In this document: positions 26,746 through 34,912 of the stretch, in pieces
How positions within the stretch are numbered: the stretch's first letter is position 1
Layout: every line of letters starts with the position of its first letter
NCBI RefSeq assembly: GCF_010548305.1
Contig: NZ_JAAGLV010000001.1
Coordinates: 248,001-312,000 of the forward strand
Reading direction: 5' to 3'
DNA from: Streptomyces sp. SID13031
Lineage (GTDB): Bacteria; Actinomycetota; Actinomycetes; Propionibacteriales; Kribbellaceae
DNA length: 64,000 nucleotides
Made by a program: the position numbers and the translations under genes
The notes under the pieces: model-generated
What the model was told of the DNA's origin: nothing
Seen by the model: the letters and a program-made list of their open reading frames with translations, nothing else
Databases searched by the model: none

Positions 26746-27015
26746 CTCCGGGTGGCCGCGGCGGCGGCCGTAGAGGAGGCGTTGGCCGGCCGCGGTACCG
26801 GTGAACTTCTCGCGGCGAGCCCACGCTTGGCACTCGGTGAGCACTGGGCAGCTGGACAGGCAGAGCTCGCGCGCCTTGCGCTGTTCCCAGGGCGTTGCAG
26901 TCTCGTCGTACAAGGATGCTTGTCCGACGCAGGCTGCCTTGGTCATCCAGCGGTCCGCGGGGTCTGCGATCACTGTCAGGGTCGGCCTCATGGTGTAAAC
27001 GCTAAGTGCCTTCAC
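26731..27015 (-). CDS. WhiB-family iron-sulfur protein, divergent
   Basis: Up to 94 aa. The four cluster cysteines are Cys29, Cys52, Cys56 and Cys62, in the WhiB pattern (ACVG, then LCLSSCPVLTEC), with the conserved AWA after them. The usual G-V/I-W-G-G turn is replaced by FTGTAAGQRLLYG, so sigma-factor contact may differ; a basic tail (GRRRGHPE) follows. WhiB proteins are actinobacterial redox- or nitric-oxide-sensing transcription factors. The GTG start at 27015 and an ATG at 26991 are both possible; neither has a good ribosome site. Confidence 0.8.
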   Translation of the reverse strand: MKALSVYTMRPTLTVIADPADRWMTKAACVGQASLYDETATPWEQRKARELCLSSCPVLTECQAWARREKFTGTAAGQRLLYGRRRGHPESAAS

Positions 27016-27147
27016 GGGTGGTCCGCGTCGCGTCTTAGAATATGAGAGCTAGTCGACTTAATTACTACACTATGAGCCGGCTGTCCGGTACCCGCGAACA
27101 GGCCCGACGTCTCTGCTGAGAACACCACCCAGCGGAGAGGAACGACC

Positions 27148-27561
27148 ATGACGATCAACCGGACGGCGTACTGCGGAGTACTGGCGGCGCCGCTCTTCCT
27201 GACGCTCTGGGCCTTGCAGGCCTTCACCCGCGACAGCTTCGACCCGGCCAAGCACCCGATCAGCCTGCTCGCCCTAGGCGACGCCGGCTGGATTCAGATC
27301 ACGAACTTCATCCTCACCGGCAGCCTGTAGCACCGCATCCTGCATGAGATCGGCTTCGGGGTCGCTCAACTCGCCTGGACGGCGGCCGCGATCGTGTTCG
27401 CCCGGCGCCTCACTGGTACTCGGCGCCTGGCGTCCATCGCGGCGATCGTCGGCGCGCTGGTGATCGCCGCCTGGCCGGACGTCGACACCTTGAGCGTGCG
27501 ACTGGTGGTCGCCACGGCCGTCCAGCTCGGCTTCCTGGCGGTGCTGTCAGCTCAGGCGGCC
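27148..27561 (+). pseudogene. DUF998-family membrane protein, internally deleted
   Basis: The first 60 codons (from ATG 27148 with GGAGAGG upstream) give the typical N-terminus with AFTRDSFDPAKHPISLLALG and GWIQITNFILTG, then TAG at 27328. The same frame continues straight on with LHEIGFGVAQLAWTAAAIVFARR and later DTLSVRLVVATAVQ, which is the C-terminal part of the same family. From family knowledge, about 60-80 residues (two membrane helices and a loop) are missing at the join. Its end runs into the convergent ATP-grasp gene. Most simply an internal deletion that also created a stop. Confidence 0.7.
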
Positions 27562-28404
27562 GGCTATCGCGGTGGCGAAGCGGGTCGCGGAGTCGGCGGC
27601 CAGCGGGAGGAACAGGTAGGGCTCGATCAGTTCGAGCTCCATCAGGAGGTACCGGCCGTTGCTGACGATGCCGTCGACGCGGGCATAGACGGGCGCGCGG
27701 CGGGTGTTCGCCGCGGCCAGGGCCTCGGTTGAGCCGTTGAGGACGATGGCCGGCGGGTCGAGCAGCTCGGCAGTGCCGCCGAAGTCGTTCTGCACCCGGT
27801 AGTCACCAGCTGCCGGTTGCTTCAGGACCGCGTGGCTGAACTCGCCGCCGAGGAAGATGAGCGACCACTCGCCCTCGCTCTGGATCTCCGGCTGGAAGGG
27901 CTGCACGAGGTAGACGTCGTCGGGCAGCTCGTCCATCGCGCGGTTGAGGTCGGCGGAGCCCGCAGTGCCGCGGATCGTGTGGTGCGCGGTCGCGCTGACG
28001 GTCGGCTTGATGACGATCTGCTGGCCGTCCAGCCCGGCGACGACCTCGCGCAGGCACGCGCCGGCCGCGACCTGGGACGGCACGATCGCGACGCCCCGCT
28101 CGCGCAGTTCCAGCAGGTAGCGCTTGTCGGCGTTCCAGCGGACCAGGTCTGCGTCGTTGAGAACCTTGACACCGGCCTTGTCGAGCTGGCCGAGCCACTC
28201 GGTGAATTCGAGATAGCGCCGGTGGTAGTCCCAGACGGCACGCAGCAGGACTGCGTCGTAGGAGGACCAGTCGACCGACGGGTCGGTCCACACCTCGGCC
28301 ACCGGCTCGAGGCCGGCGGCCTGGAGGGCGGCCGCGAGCGGCAGGTCGTGCGGGTGCAGCTCCGCATGGTCAGCAGAGTTCGCCAGTGCGATACGAGGAC
28401 TCAC
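27547..28404 (-). CDS. ATP-grasp domain protein
   Basis: 285 aa. The N-terminal pre-ATP-grasp part (MSPRIALANSADH...DAVLLRAVWDY) is followed by an ATP-grasp fold with the nucleotide lysine in IVIKPTVSA, an acid residue in SEGEWSLIFLGGEF, and the metal-binding YARVDGIVSNGRYLLMELELIEP near the C-terminus. Such enzymes form carboxylate-amine or similar bonds by acyl phosphates; relatives resemble RimK or DcsG-type ligases. Substrate unknown. It lies 5 bp downstream of the GT87-like gene and is probably the last gene of that minus-strand operon. Confidence 0.85.
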   Translation of the reverse strand: MSPRIALANSADHAELHPHDLPLAAALQAAGLEPVAEVWTDPSVDWSSYDAVLLRAVWDYHRRYLEFTEWLGQLDKAGVKVLNDADLVRWNADKRYLLELRERGVAIVPSQVAAGACLREVVAGLDGQQIVIKPTVSATAHHTIRGTAGSADLNRAMDELPDDVYLVQPFQPEIQSEGEWSLIFLGGEFSHAVLKQPAAGDYRVQNDFGGTAELLDPPAIVLNGSTEALAAANTRRAPVYARVDGIVSNGRYLLMELELIEPYLFLPLAADSATRFATAIAGRLS

Positions 28405-28409
28405 GCCGA

Positions 28410-29789
28410 TCAGTGTTGGCGTGCCTCGATCAGTTCGTCAAACCGGGCCGGTGTGGCTCTCTGATGACGCAGGGTGATGGTGATGACAACGATGACAAGG
28501 GCGGCGGCGTAGATCAGGCCCTGGCGCTGGTCGTGGCCGAAGCTGGCGTAGGCGAGGTAGGCGGCCACCGGTACGACGAGCCACTCGAACCGGCCGGCCA
28601 GGACTGCGAGGGCGATCAAGGGCAGCCCGTACCAGGGGTAGGTCGGCGTGGTGATCAGCAGCGCGGCGCCGTACAGCCAGCAGCAGGTGACGGCGATCGG
28701 CTCGCGGCCGTGGCGATGGAGGGCCAGGACGGCGAGCGTCACGGCGAGTAGCCCGGCGGCGAGCTGGCGGGCCTCAGGAGGCAACAGCAGCGCGAGAATC
28801 GCCGAGCGGGAGCTGCCGTCGTCGAAGCCTTCCTGGGTCAGGTAGCCGGGGAGGAAGCCGATCACGAGAGTGCCGGCCGCCAGCAGGTGCGGGAGGTAAC
28901 TGGCGATAAAGGTGCCGATGGCAACTACCGGCGTACGGAGGTCTCGTTGCTTGAGTGCTGTGAAGGCTGGGAGCAGGAGGAGAGGGAGGAGTTTCGTGGC
29001 TGCGGCGGCGCCGAGGAGGATGCCGGCGAGGATCGGCCGGCGGCGGGTCGCCAGGACTGCGGCGGCGATGATGATGAGGGCTGCGAGTACGTCGACGTGG
29101 GCGGCGCTGCCGGCTTCCAGGGCCACGATCGGTGACCAACCCCACAGCAAGGCCCAGCGTGGGTCGCGGTTGCGGCGCTTCAGTTCGAGGGCGAGGAGTG
29201 CGGTCAGGGCGACGGCGAGTGCTGCGGCGGCTACCTGGAGTCCGAGGGTGCCTGCTGACCAGGGGGTGAGGAGCGCGACGGCCGCGAAGTACGCCTGGGC
29301 GACGGGCGGGTAGATGGTCGGGACTCGCGGGCGGTTGATCTTCGTGCGTGGATCGTCTGCTGACAGCGCGGCGACCGCGGCAGGATCGTGCGGAACTCGC
29401 GGCGGCCCGGTCACCCCGGACCGATCTGTCGGTGAGAGCCCGGGGAACAGCACTGGGTCCCGCAGTTGCGCCAACTCGTCAGCGAGCGGGACGTGCGAAT
29501 ACGGCGAACTCCCGGACAGTTGCACCCGCCCGTCCCAGACATACCGATAGGCGTCGGTACTGGTGATCGGCGCGCTCAGCAGCCCGGGCACCTGACAAAC
29601 AGCCGCGATCGCAACCACGGTCAGCACCGCGTGGCGGCCGGCCGGGCGCCGCGTCACCGCCCAGCCGACCCCGCCAACCACACCGCAAGCGGCTAGTAGA
29701 GCGAGATTCGGCCACCACCCAGCAGCCTCGGCCGCAATCACGCCCGCCGAAACCCCAACCGCAACCGCCCCACCCATCACCAACTTCAC
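28410..29789 (-). CDS. GT87/mannosyltransferase-like integral membrane protein
   Basis: 459 aa with about eleven hydrophobic segments. After the second helix comes the conserved loop SAPITSTDAYRYVWDGRV and, later, PRVPTIYPPVAQAYFA, both typical of the actinobacterial polyprenol-dependent mannosyltransferase/GT87 group. The start ATG overlaps the stop of the DUF2064 fusion gene (ATGA at 29786-29789), so it belongs to the glycosyltransferase operon. Probably transfers a sugar on the outer face of the membrane. Confidence 0.83.
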   Translation of the reverse strand: MKLVMGGAVAVGVSAGVIAAEAAGWWPNLALLAACGVVGGVGWAVTRRPAGRHAVLTVVAIAAVCQVPGLLSAPITSTDAYRYVWDGRVQLSGSSPYSHVPLADELAQLRDPVLFPGLSPTDRSGVTGPPRVPHDPAAVAALSADDPRTKINRPRVPTIYPPVAQAYFAAVALLTPWSAGTLGLQVAAAALAVALTALLALELKRRNRDPRWALLWGWSPIVALEAGSAAHVDVLAALIIIAAAVLATRRRPILAGILLGAAAATKLLPLLLLPAFTALKQRDLRTPVVAIGTFIASYLPHLLAAGTLVIGFLPGYLTQEGFDDGSSRSAILALLLPPEARQLAAGLLAVTLAVLALHRHGREPIAVTCCWLYGAALLITTPTYPWYGLPLIALAVLAGRFEWLVVPVAAYLAYASFGHDQRQGLIYAAALVIVVITITLRHQRATPARFDELIEARQH

Positions 29790-31072
29790 CGGTAGGTCGC
29801 TTGGCGGAGGGTGGTGGTGACGGGGGAGCGGCGGAAGGTCAGGAAGGCTCGGTTGGCGGCTCGCCAGTCTTCGGTGGCGAGCAGGTCGGCGGCGAGGGCG
29901 TGGCGGATCACGGCGCGCGTTCCGGCTCTTGCCCAGGGCAACGGTCGGGAGCGGCGGCCGCCGTTGCTGTGCAGCACGATCGGGGAGTCGTCGTCGAGGT
30001 CGTCGTCGGGATCCACCTCCACCAGGACCATGCCGTCGGGGCGGACCAGCTCAGCGCAGCGTCTCAGGAGCAGGTCGGGCGCACCCCCGATGCCGATGTT
30101 GCCGTCCATCAGGATGACGCTGCCCCAACGGCCTTCGCCCGGCAGCGGCTCCTGCACCGGGCGTCTGAGGGCTGGTGCGCCCCGGTTGGTGGTGAGCAGG
30201 ACCGCCTCGGCGGAGATGTCGACGCCTAGCGCGGGGATGCCGCGCTCGGCCAGTGCGGTCACGATCCGGCCCGGCCCGCAGCCGATGTCGAGCACCGGAC
30301 CTTCGCACCGGCTCAGCGCCAACCGGTCGACCTCGTCAGCCGGGGCCTGCCACCGATCCACCTCGCAGAGCGACGGTAGCCGCTGCCCATCGGTGCCGGT
30401 GGCAACTACTCGCGCGCCGGCGAGCGCCTTCTCGAACAGCAACCCCGGCGACGCCGAGTGCTGCAACCGCCGATGCAACCGCGACATCCGCAACGCGGGG
30501 AAGAGCGCTGCCAACGCCGCCGCATCGTCCGGTGTGTCCATGTCCCGCAGTGTCGGCAGCAGCAACACCTTGTACCCGAGCAACCGCAGGCGAGCTAGCT
30601 GGTCGGCGCCGGTGTGGTCAGTAGACATCGGTACGCCGACCAGCGCTCGCCGGTCCGGTTGACGCAACCCGAGGCACCAGTAGCCGCCGTCCTCGGTCAG
30701 CCCGAGTACTGCGTCATGCCCGGCCCAGTCGACCTCCAGGAGCTCTGGCGTCAGCTGGGGAGTGTCCATCCCGACCAACAGCATCGGCCCGCCGGCGTAC
30801 GCGTCCTCGAATGCTTCTGCAAGTCGCTCTGCCAAGCCATCACCCCGTTGCTGGAGGACCTGGAACCCCATGGGCAACCACGGGCCGGTCTGCCCGTCCA
30901 GCGCGAGTACCTGGCGGCGTACCGGCGTGGACTGGACAGCGGCGAGCGTGTCGGCCAGCGAGGCGCGTGCGAGCGCCGCCGCCTCCGCCGGGGTGAACTC
31001 GGTCTGCAACCGCGTCTTCACCCGCCCCGGCACTGGCTCCTTGGCGATGACGATGAGCGTGTCCGTTCTCAT
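29786..31072 (-). CDS. DUF2064 glycosyltransferase-like domain fused to a class I methyltransferase
   Basis: 428 aa. Residues about 1-195 are a DUF2064 (TIGR04282-type) nucleotidyl/glycosyl-transferase fold: LIVIAKEPVPGRVKTRL, LLVGMDTPQLTP, and LGLTEDGGYWCLGLRQP. Residues about 235-425 are a SAM-dependent methyltransferase with motif I VLDIGCGPGRIVTAL and LLRRCAELVRPDGMVLVEVD. From family knowledge these two are commonly separate genes in similar clusters, so the fusion suggests a shared pathway. Start and stop both overlap neighbours by ATGA. Substrates unknown. Confidence 0.86.
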   Translation of the reverse strand: MRTDTLIVIAKEPVPGRVKTRLQTEFTPAEAAALARASLADTLAAVQSTPVRRQVLALDGQTGPWLPMGFQVLQQRGDGLAERLAEAFEDAYAGGPMLLVGMDTPQLTPELLEVDWAGHDAVLGLTEDGGYWCLGLRQPDRRALVGVPMSTDHTGADQLARLRLLGYKVLLLPTLRDMDTPDDAAALAALFPALRMSRLHRRLQHSASPGLLFEKALAGARVVATGTDGQRLPSLCEVDRWQAPADEVDRLALSRCEGPVLDIGCGPGRIVTALAERGIPALGVDISAEAVLLTTNRGAPALRRPVQEPLPGEGRWGSVILMDGNIGIGGAPDLLLRRCAELVRPDGMVLVEVDPDDDLDDDSPIVLHSNGGRRSRPLPWARAGTRAVIRHALAADLLATEDWRAANRAFLTFRRSPVTTTLRQATYR

Positions 31073-31737
31073 GCCGACAACACCTTTGACATGTCCAGCA
31101 CGGCCCGCGCGGCCCCTAGCGGCGTACCGGTGACCTTGGAGCGTCCAGAGCGCGGCAGGTAGTCGACGTCGACCTCTGCGATTCGCCAGCCCGCGTCGGC
31201 GGCCTTCACCACGGTCTCCAGCGGGTAGCCGGAGCGACGGTCGCGCAGATCCAAGCCCAGCAAGGCCTCTCGCCTCGCCGCGCGCATCGGCCCCAGATCA
31301 CGGAGCTGTACTCCGGTACGGCGGCGTATGCGCCTGGATAGCTCGGCATTGGCCAGCCGTAGGTGCCACGGCCACACATCGCGCGACACCGGTCGCCGCC
31401 TGCCGAGCATGAGGTCGAACTGACCGGCCAGGACGGGCGCGGTTACCCGTACGAGCTGCCGGGGATCCAGGGAGGCGTCTGCATCGAGGAAGGCGACCAT
31501 TGGCGCAGTACTGGCTTCCAGACCCGCGTGACATGCAGCGCCGTACCCGCGGATCTCACAGGGCACCACTAGAGCGCCCAGACCGGCAGCGATCTCGGCA
31601 GAGCCGTCAGTGGAACCGTTGTCGGCGACAACAGCCCGTACGCCGGCTGGCAGCCGGGCGAGCACCCACGGCAGCGCGGCGGCCTCGTTGAGGCACGGGA
31701 GGATGAGATCGACTTCGGCTGCGGGTTCGGCTGGCAC
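31069..31737 (-). CDS. Family 2 glycosyltransferase
   Basis: 222 aa GT-A fold. VDLILPCLNEAAALPWVL at the N-terminus, VVADNGSTDGSAEIA for nucleotide-sugar binding, and the metal-binding acidic motif AFLDADASLD. The LGPMRAARREAL and SGYPLETVVKAADAGWRI segments are typical of the dolichyl-phosphate-mannose-synthase-like branch. It has no membrane anchor. First gene of the operon, overlapping the DUF2064 fusion by 4 bp; it probably makes a lipid-linked sugar used by the membrane GT87-like enzyme two genes on. Confidence 0.87.
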   Translation of the reverse strand: MPAEPAAEVDLILPCLNEAAALPWVLARLPAGVRAVVADNGSTDGSAEIAAGLGALVVPCEIRGYGAACHAGLEASTAPMVAFLDADASLDPRQLVRVTAPVLAGQFDLMLGRRRPVSRDVWPWHLRLANAELSRRIRRRTGVQLRDLGPMRAARREALLGLDLRDRRSGYPLETVVKAADAGWRIAEVDVDYLPRSGRSKVTGTPLGAARAVLDMSKVLSA

Positions 31738-31859
31738 TCTTCGACGGTAGGGAGAATCGGCCGGTTTCCGGGGCCGGAAGCGCCTACCGCTCGCTTACGT
31801 CCCACTCCGGAGCTCGCATGGTCGCGCTTTCGGCCGGACGGAAGATCTACGCTCGACCA

Positions 31860-32558
31860 GTGGCTACTCGTGTGCTCGTGGTGGACGACGACCCGACCGT
31901 GTCGAATGTCGTCTCGGCGTACCTGACCAAGGCCGGGTACGACGCCCGCGTGGTCGCCGACGGCGTGACGGCGGTCGAGGTGTGGCAGCAGTGGAAGCCG
32001 TCGGTCGTAGTACTGGACGTGATGCTGCCCGGACTGTCCGGCCTGGAGGTACTGCGCCGCATGCGTGCCGCCGACGACGGTGCGGCGGTGATCATGCTGT
32101 CGGCCCGGGGCGAGGAAGAGGATCGCCTGGTCGGGCTGGAGTTCGGCGCGGACGACTACGTGGTCAAGCCGTTCAGCCCGCGCGAGCTGACGCTGCGGGT
32201 GCAGGCGATGCTGCGGCGCGAGGAGCGGCTGGCCGGGCTGGATCTGACGCCGACCAAGGTGAGTGGCGGGCCGATCACCGTGGACACGGCGGCCCGGATC
32301 GCCACGCTGGACGGTCGCGAGCTGTCGTTGACGCATCGCGAGTTCGACCTGCTGGCGTTCCTGGTCTCGCATCCGGGCAAGGCGTACACGAAGGCCGAGT
32401 TGTTGCGGCGGGTGTGGGGCTGGGACTTCGGGGACTCGTCGACGGTGACCGTGCACGTGCGGCGGCTGCGCGAGAAGATCGAGGTGGATCCGTCCGATCC
32501 GCAGCTGGTACTGACCGTGCCGCGGACCGGCTATCGCTTCGCAGGTGAGGCCGAATGA
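31860..32558 (+). CDS. OmpR-family response regulator
   Basis: 232 aa from a GTG at 31860. The receiver domain has Asp9/Asp10/Asp11, phosphoacceptor Asp53 (VVVLDVMLPG) and Lys103 (VVKPFSP); a C-terminal winged helix carries LTHREFDLLAFLVSHPGKAYTK and TVTVHVRRLREKIE. A TACGCT -10-like hexamer (31848-31853) ends six bases before the GTG, suggesting a leaderless transcript; an in-frame ATG at 31818 would add 14 residues without family similarity. The stop overlaps the histidine kinase start (ATGA). Divergent from the glycosyltransferase operon. Confidence 0.92.
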   Translation: MATRVLVVDDDPTVSNVVSAYLTKAGYDARVVADGVTAVEVWQQWKPSVVVLDVMLPGLSGLEVLRRMRAADDGAAVIMLSARGEEEDRLVGLEFGADDYVVKPFSPRELTLRVQAMLRREERLAGLDLTPTKVSGGPITVDTAARIATLDGRELSLTHREFDLLAFLVSHPGKAYTKAELLRRVWGWDFGDSSTVTVHVRRLREKIEVDPSDPQLVLTVPRTGYRFAGEAE

Positions 32559-33718
32559 ACCGCGACCAGATCACGATCCTCGCGCTCACCGCCGGCTGGA
32601 CGCTGGTGGTCGGGGTGCTCGGCGGGGCGGTGCTGTGGCGGTTCCGGCGGAAGTCGCTGCGGATCACGATGATCGTGGCGGGCGTCGTACCGATGCTGGC
32701 GGCTCTGGCCGCGGTGACTCAGAGCGTGCAGGCGATGTTCATCTCGGCACACGACTCGCTCGTCGTGCTGTGGACCCTGGCGTTCTCCGGGCTGCTGGGC
32801 CTGGCGATGTCGGTGCTGCTCGGGCATTGGGTCAGCACGGGCTCACGTGACGTCGGGCGACGCCTGCGACACCTCGGTACATCGTACGAGCCGGTGACGG
32901 GCAGTACCAACGTGCCTGCCGAGCTGTCGGCGATCACTGACGAGCTGGAGATGACACGCAAGAAGCTGGCCGCGTCGAATGACCGCGAGCGAGCGCTGGA
33001 AGCAAGCCGGCGAGAGTTGGTCGCCTTCATGTCCCACGATCTCCGGACTCCGCTCGCCGGGTTGCGGGCGGTCTCGGAGGGGTTGGAGGACGGCGTCATC
33101 GACGACGTGCCCGGCGCGTTGCGGCAGATGCGGACGACGGTCGACCGGATGACCGGGCTGGTGGACGATCTGTTCGAGCTGTCGCGGTTGTCGGCCGCGC
33201 CGCCACCGCGTCGACGGTCGGCCGTCAGCCTGCGGGAGCTGGCCGAGGACGTGGTGGGGGAGAGCTGTGAGCACGCTCGATCGGAGGGCGTGGCGCTGAC
33301 GGTGTCGACGCCGGCGGACGACGACCGCCTCGCGGTCCATGGCGACGCGGACGAACTGACGCGCGCCGTCACCAACCTGGTCGGCAACGCGATCCGCCAC
33401 ACCGAACGAGGCGGCACGGTCAAACTCACCGTCGACCGCGAAGAAGACGGCCGAGTCCGCCTGGCCGTGACCGACGCCTGCGGCGGCATCCCCGACGACG
33501 ACCTGGACCGAGTCTTCGACATCGGCTGGCGAGGCGACGAACAACGCACGCCCACCAACGCGTCGGCTACTACCGGTGCCGGTAGTAGCGGAGGCGGCCT
33601 GGGGTTGGCCATCGCCCGAGGGGTGGTCGAATCCCACGAAGGCAACATCGCCGTAGCCAACACCCCCGGCGGCTGCACCTTCAAAATAGAACTCCCCCCA
33701 GTAACCGCCACCCCCTGA
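32555..33718 (+). CDS. Sensor histidine kinase
   Basis: 387 aa. Three hydrophobic segments in the first 92 residues (about 6-28, 39-57, 70-92) with almost no extracellular loop, suggesting that it senses within or at the membrane. A HAMP-like linker leads to the HisKA domain with His161 (VAFMSHDLRTPLAGL), the N box NLVGNAIRHTE, and G boxes DACGGIPDDD and GGGLGLAIARG. A glycine/serine/threonine-rich insert (about residues 334-350) precedes the G2 box. Translationally coupled to the response regulator. Signal and regulon unknown. Confidence 0.92.
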   Translation: MNRDQITILALTAGWTLVVGVLGGAVLWRFRRKSLRITMIVAGVVPMLAALAAVTQSVQAMFISAHDSLVVLWTLAFSGLLGLAMSVLLGHWVSTGSRDVGRRLRHLGTSYEPVTGSTNVPAELSAITDELEMTRKKLAASNDRERALEASRRELVAFMSHDLRTPLAGLRAVSEGLEDGVIDDVPGALRQMRTTVDRMTGLVDDLFELSRLSAAPPPRRRSAVSLRELAEDVVGESCEHARSEGVALTVSTPADDDRLAVHGDADELTRAVTNLVGNAIRHTERGGTVKLTVDREEDGRVRLAVTDACGGIPDDDLDRVFDIGWRGDEQRTPTNASATTGAGSSGGGLGLAIARGVVESHEGNIAVANTPGGCTFKIELPPVTATP

Positions 33719-33757
33719 CAACCCCCGCTGTTCGCCAAGTGCGTCGACTGCTCCGGA

Positions 33758-33787
33758 CCGCCAGCACATGCCAACCATCGCTGGCGG
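33758..33787. terminator. Hairpin between convergent genes
   Basis: CCGCCAGC (33758-33765) and GCTGGCGG (33780-33787) form an 8-bp stem with a 14-nt loop in the 138-bp gap between the histidine kinase and the epimerase genes, a fitting place for a two-way terminator. No T-run. Confidence 0.4.
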
Positions 33788-33856
33788 CGTTGTGGACGCC
33801 GGGGCCGACGGTGCTCTTGGGCCAGAGGCAGCGTTGGTGTTTGGTGGGGCTCCGGG

Positions 33857-34912
33857 TCAGCTGTGTTTCAGCAGGTCTGCCAGGCCTGAGCGTAGGTCGT
33901 AGTCGGGCTTCCAGCCGAGCTCGTCCCGCAACCGCTCGGACGACGCGGTGATGTGCCGGACGTCGCCGAGGCGGTAGGCGCCGGTGACCACGGGCGCGGG
34001 ACCGTCGTACGCACGCGACAGCTCAGCCGCGAGGTCTCCGATGGTGCGGACCGTTCCGCTCCCCACGTTGTAGGCAGTGAACGGCGAAGGCGCGGTGAGC
34101 GCGGCTGCGGCGGTCGCTGTGGCGGCGGCCGTGGCTGTGGCGGTGGCGACTGCGGTGGCGATGTCGGTGACGTGGATGAAGTCTCGGCGTTGGTTGCCGT
34201 CCTCGTAGACCTTCGGGGCCTCGCCACGTTCGAGCATGGAGCGGAAGATGGCGGCCACTCCGGCATACGGAGTGTTGCGGGGCATACCGGGGCCGTAGAC
34301 GTTGTGGAAGCGGAGCGCGGTGACCTGGCCGCCGGTTTCCCGAGCCCAGGTCGCGGCGAGGTGTTCGCCGTGGAGTTTGGTGGCGGCGTAGGTGTTGCGG
34401 GGATCGAGGCGCGCGTCTTCGCTGACCAACCCGGGACGCAGTGGCTCAGCGCAGATCGGGCAAGGCGGTTCGAACTGCCCCAGAGCCAGATCCTCGACGC
34501 GACGCGGCCCGGGGGAGACGGCGCCGTGGCGGTTGCACTCGTAGTGGCCTTCGCCGTAGACGACCATCGAGCTGGCAAAGACCAGCCGCCGCACCTTCTG
34601 ACGACCCATCGCGCGAAGCAACACGGCGGTACCGAGGCTGTTGGTACTGACGTAGTCGTCCATATCGTCGAGGTCGACCCCCAGCCCGACCTTCGCCGCG
34701 AGATGGAGCACCGCATCCACGTCATCCAACGCCCGGGAGACCGCTTCGAAATCGCGGATATCGGCGACGATCAACCCATCGATGACCGGCTTGATCTGGT
34801 GGACATCCGGACGCAGCGAGTCGAGCACCCGAACCTCATGACCGTCCGCGACCAACTGCGCGTGCACATGCCGTCCGATGAACCCGGCACCACCCGTGAG
34901 CAGAATCTTCAC
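33857..34912 (-). CDS. NAD-dependent epimerase/dehydratase with zinc-ribbon-like insert
   Basis: 351 aa extended SDR. GTG start at 34912 begins VKILLTGGAGFIG, the NAD-binding motif, with GGAGAGG upstream. The catalytic YxxxK is Tyr175/Lys179 (YAATKLHGEH). Between the Rossmann core and that motif lies an insert with Cys126, His129, Cys151 and Cys154 (ECNRHG; PPCPICAEP), a possible zinc ribbon. Residues about 250-275 are an Ala/Thr run encoded by a GC-rich microsatellite. GTGA overlap with mtnP (34909-34912). Likely edits a nucleotide sugar; substrate unknown. Confidence 0.87.
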   Translation of the reverse strand: MKILLTGGAGFIGRHVHAQLVADGHEVRVLDSLRPDVHQIKPVIDGLIVADIRDFEAVSRALDDVDAVLHLAAKVGLGVDLDDMDDYVSTNSLGTAVLLRAMGRQKVRRLVFASSMVVYGEGHYECNRHGAVSPGPRRVEDLALGQFEPPCPICAEPLRPGLVSEDARLDPRNTYAATKLHGEHLAATWARETGGQVTALRFHNVYGPGMPRNTPYAGVAAIFRSMLERGEAPKVYEDGNQRRDFIHVTDIATAVATATATAAATATAAAALTAPSPFTAYNVGSGTVRTIGDLAAELSRAYDGPAPVVTGAYRLGDVRHITASSERLRDELGWKPDYDLRSGLADLLKHS

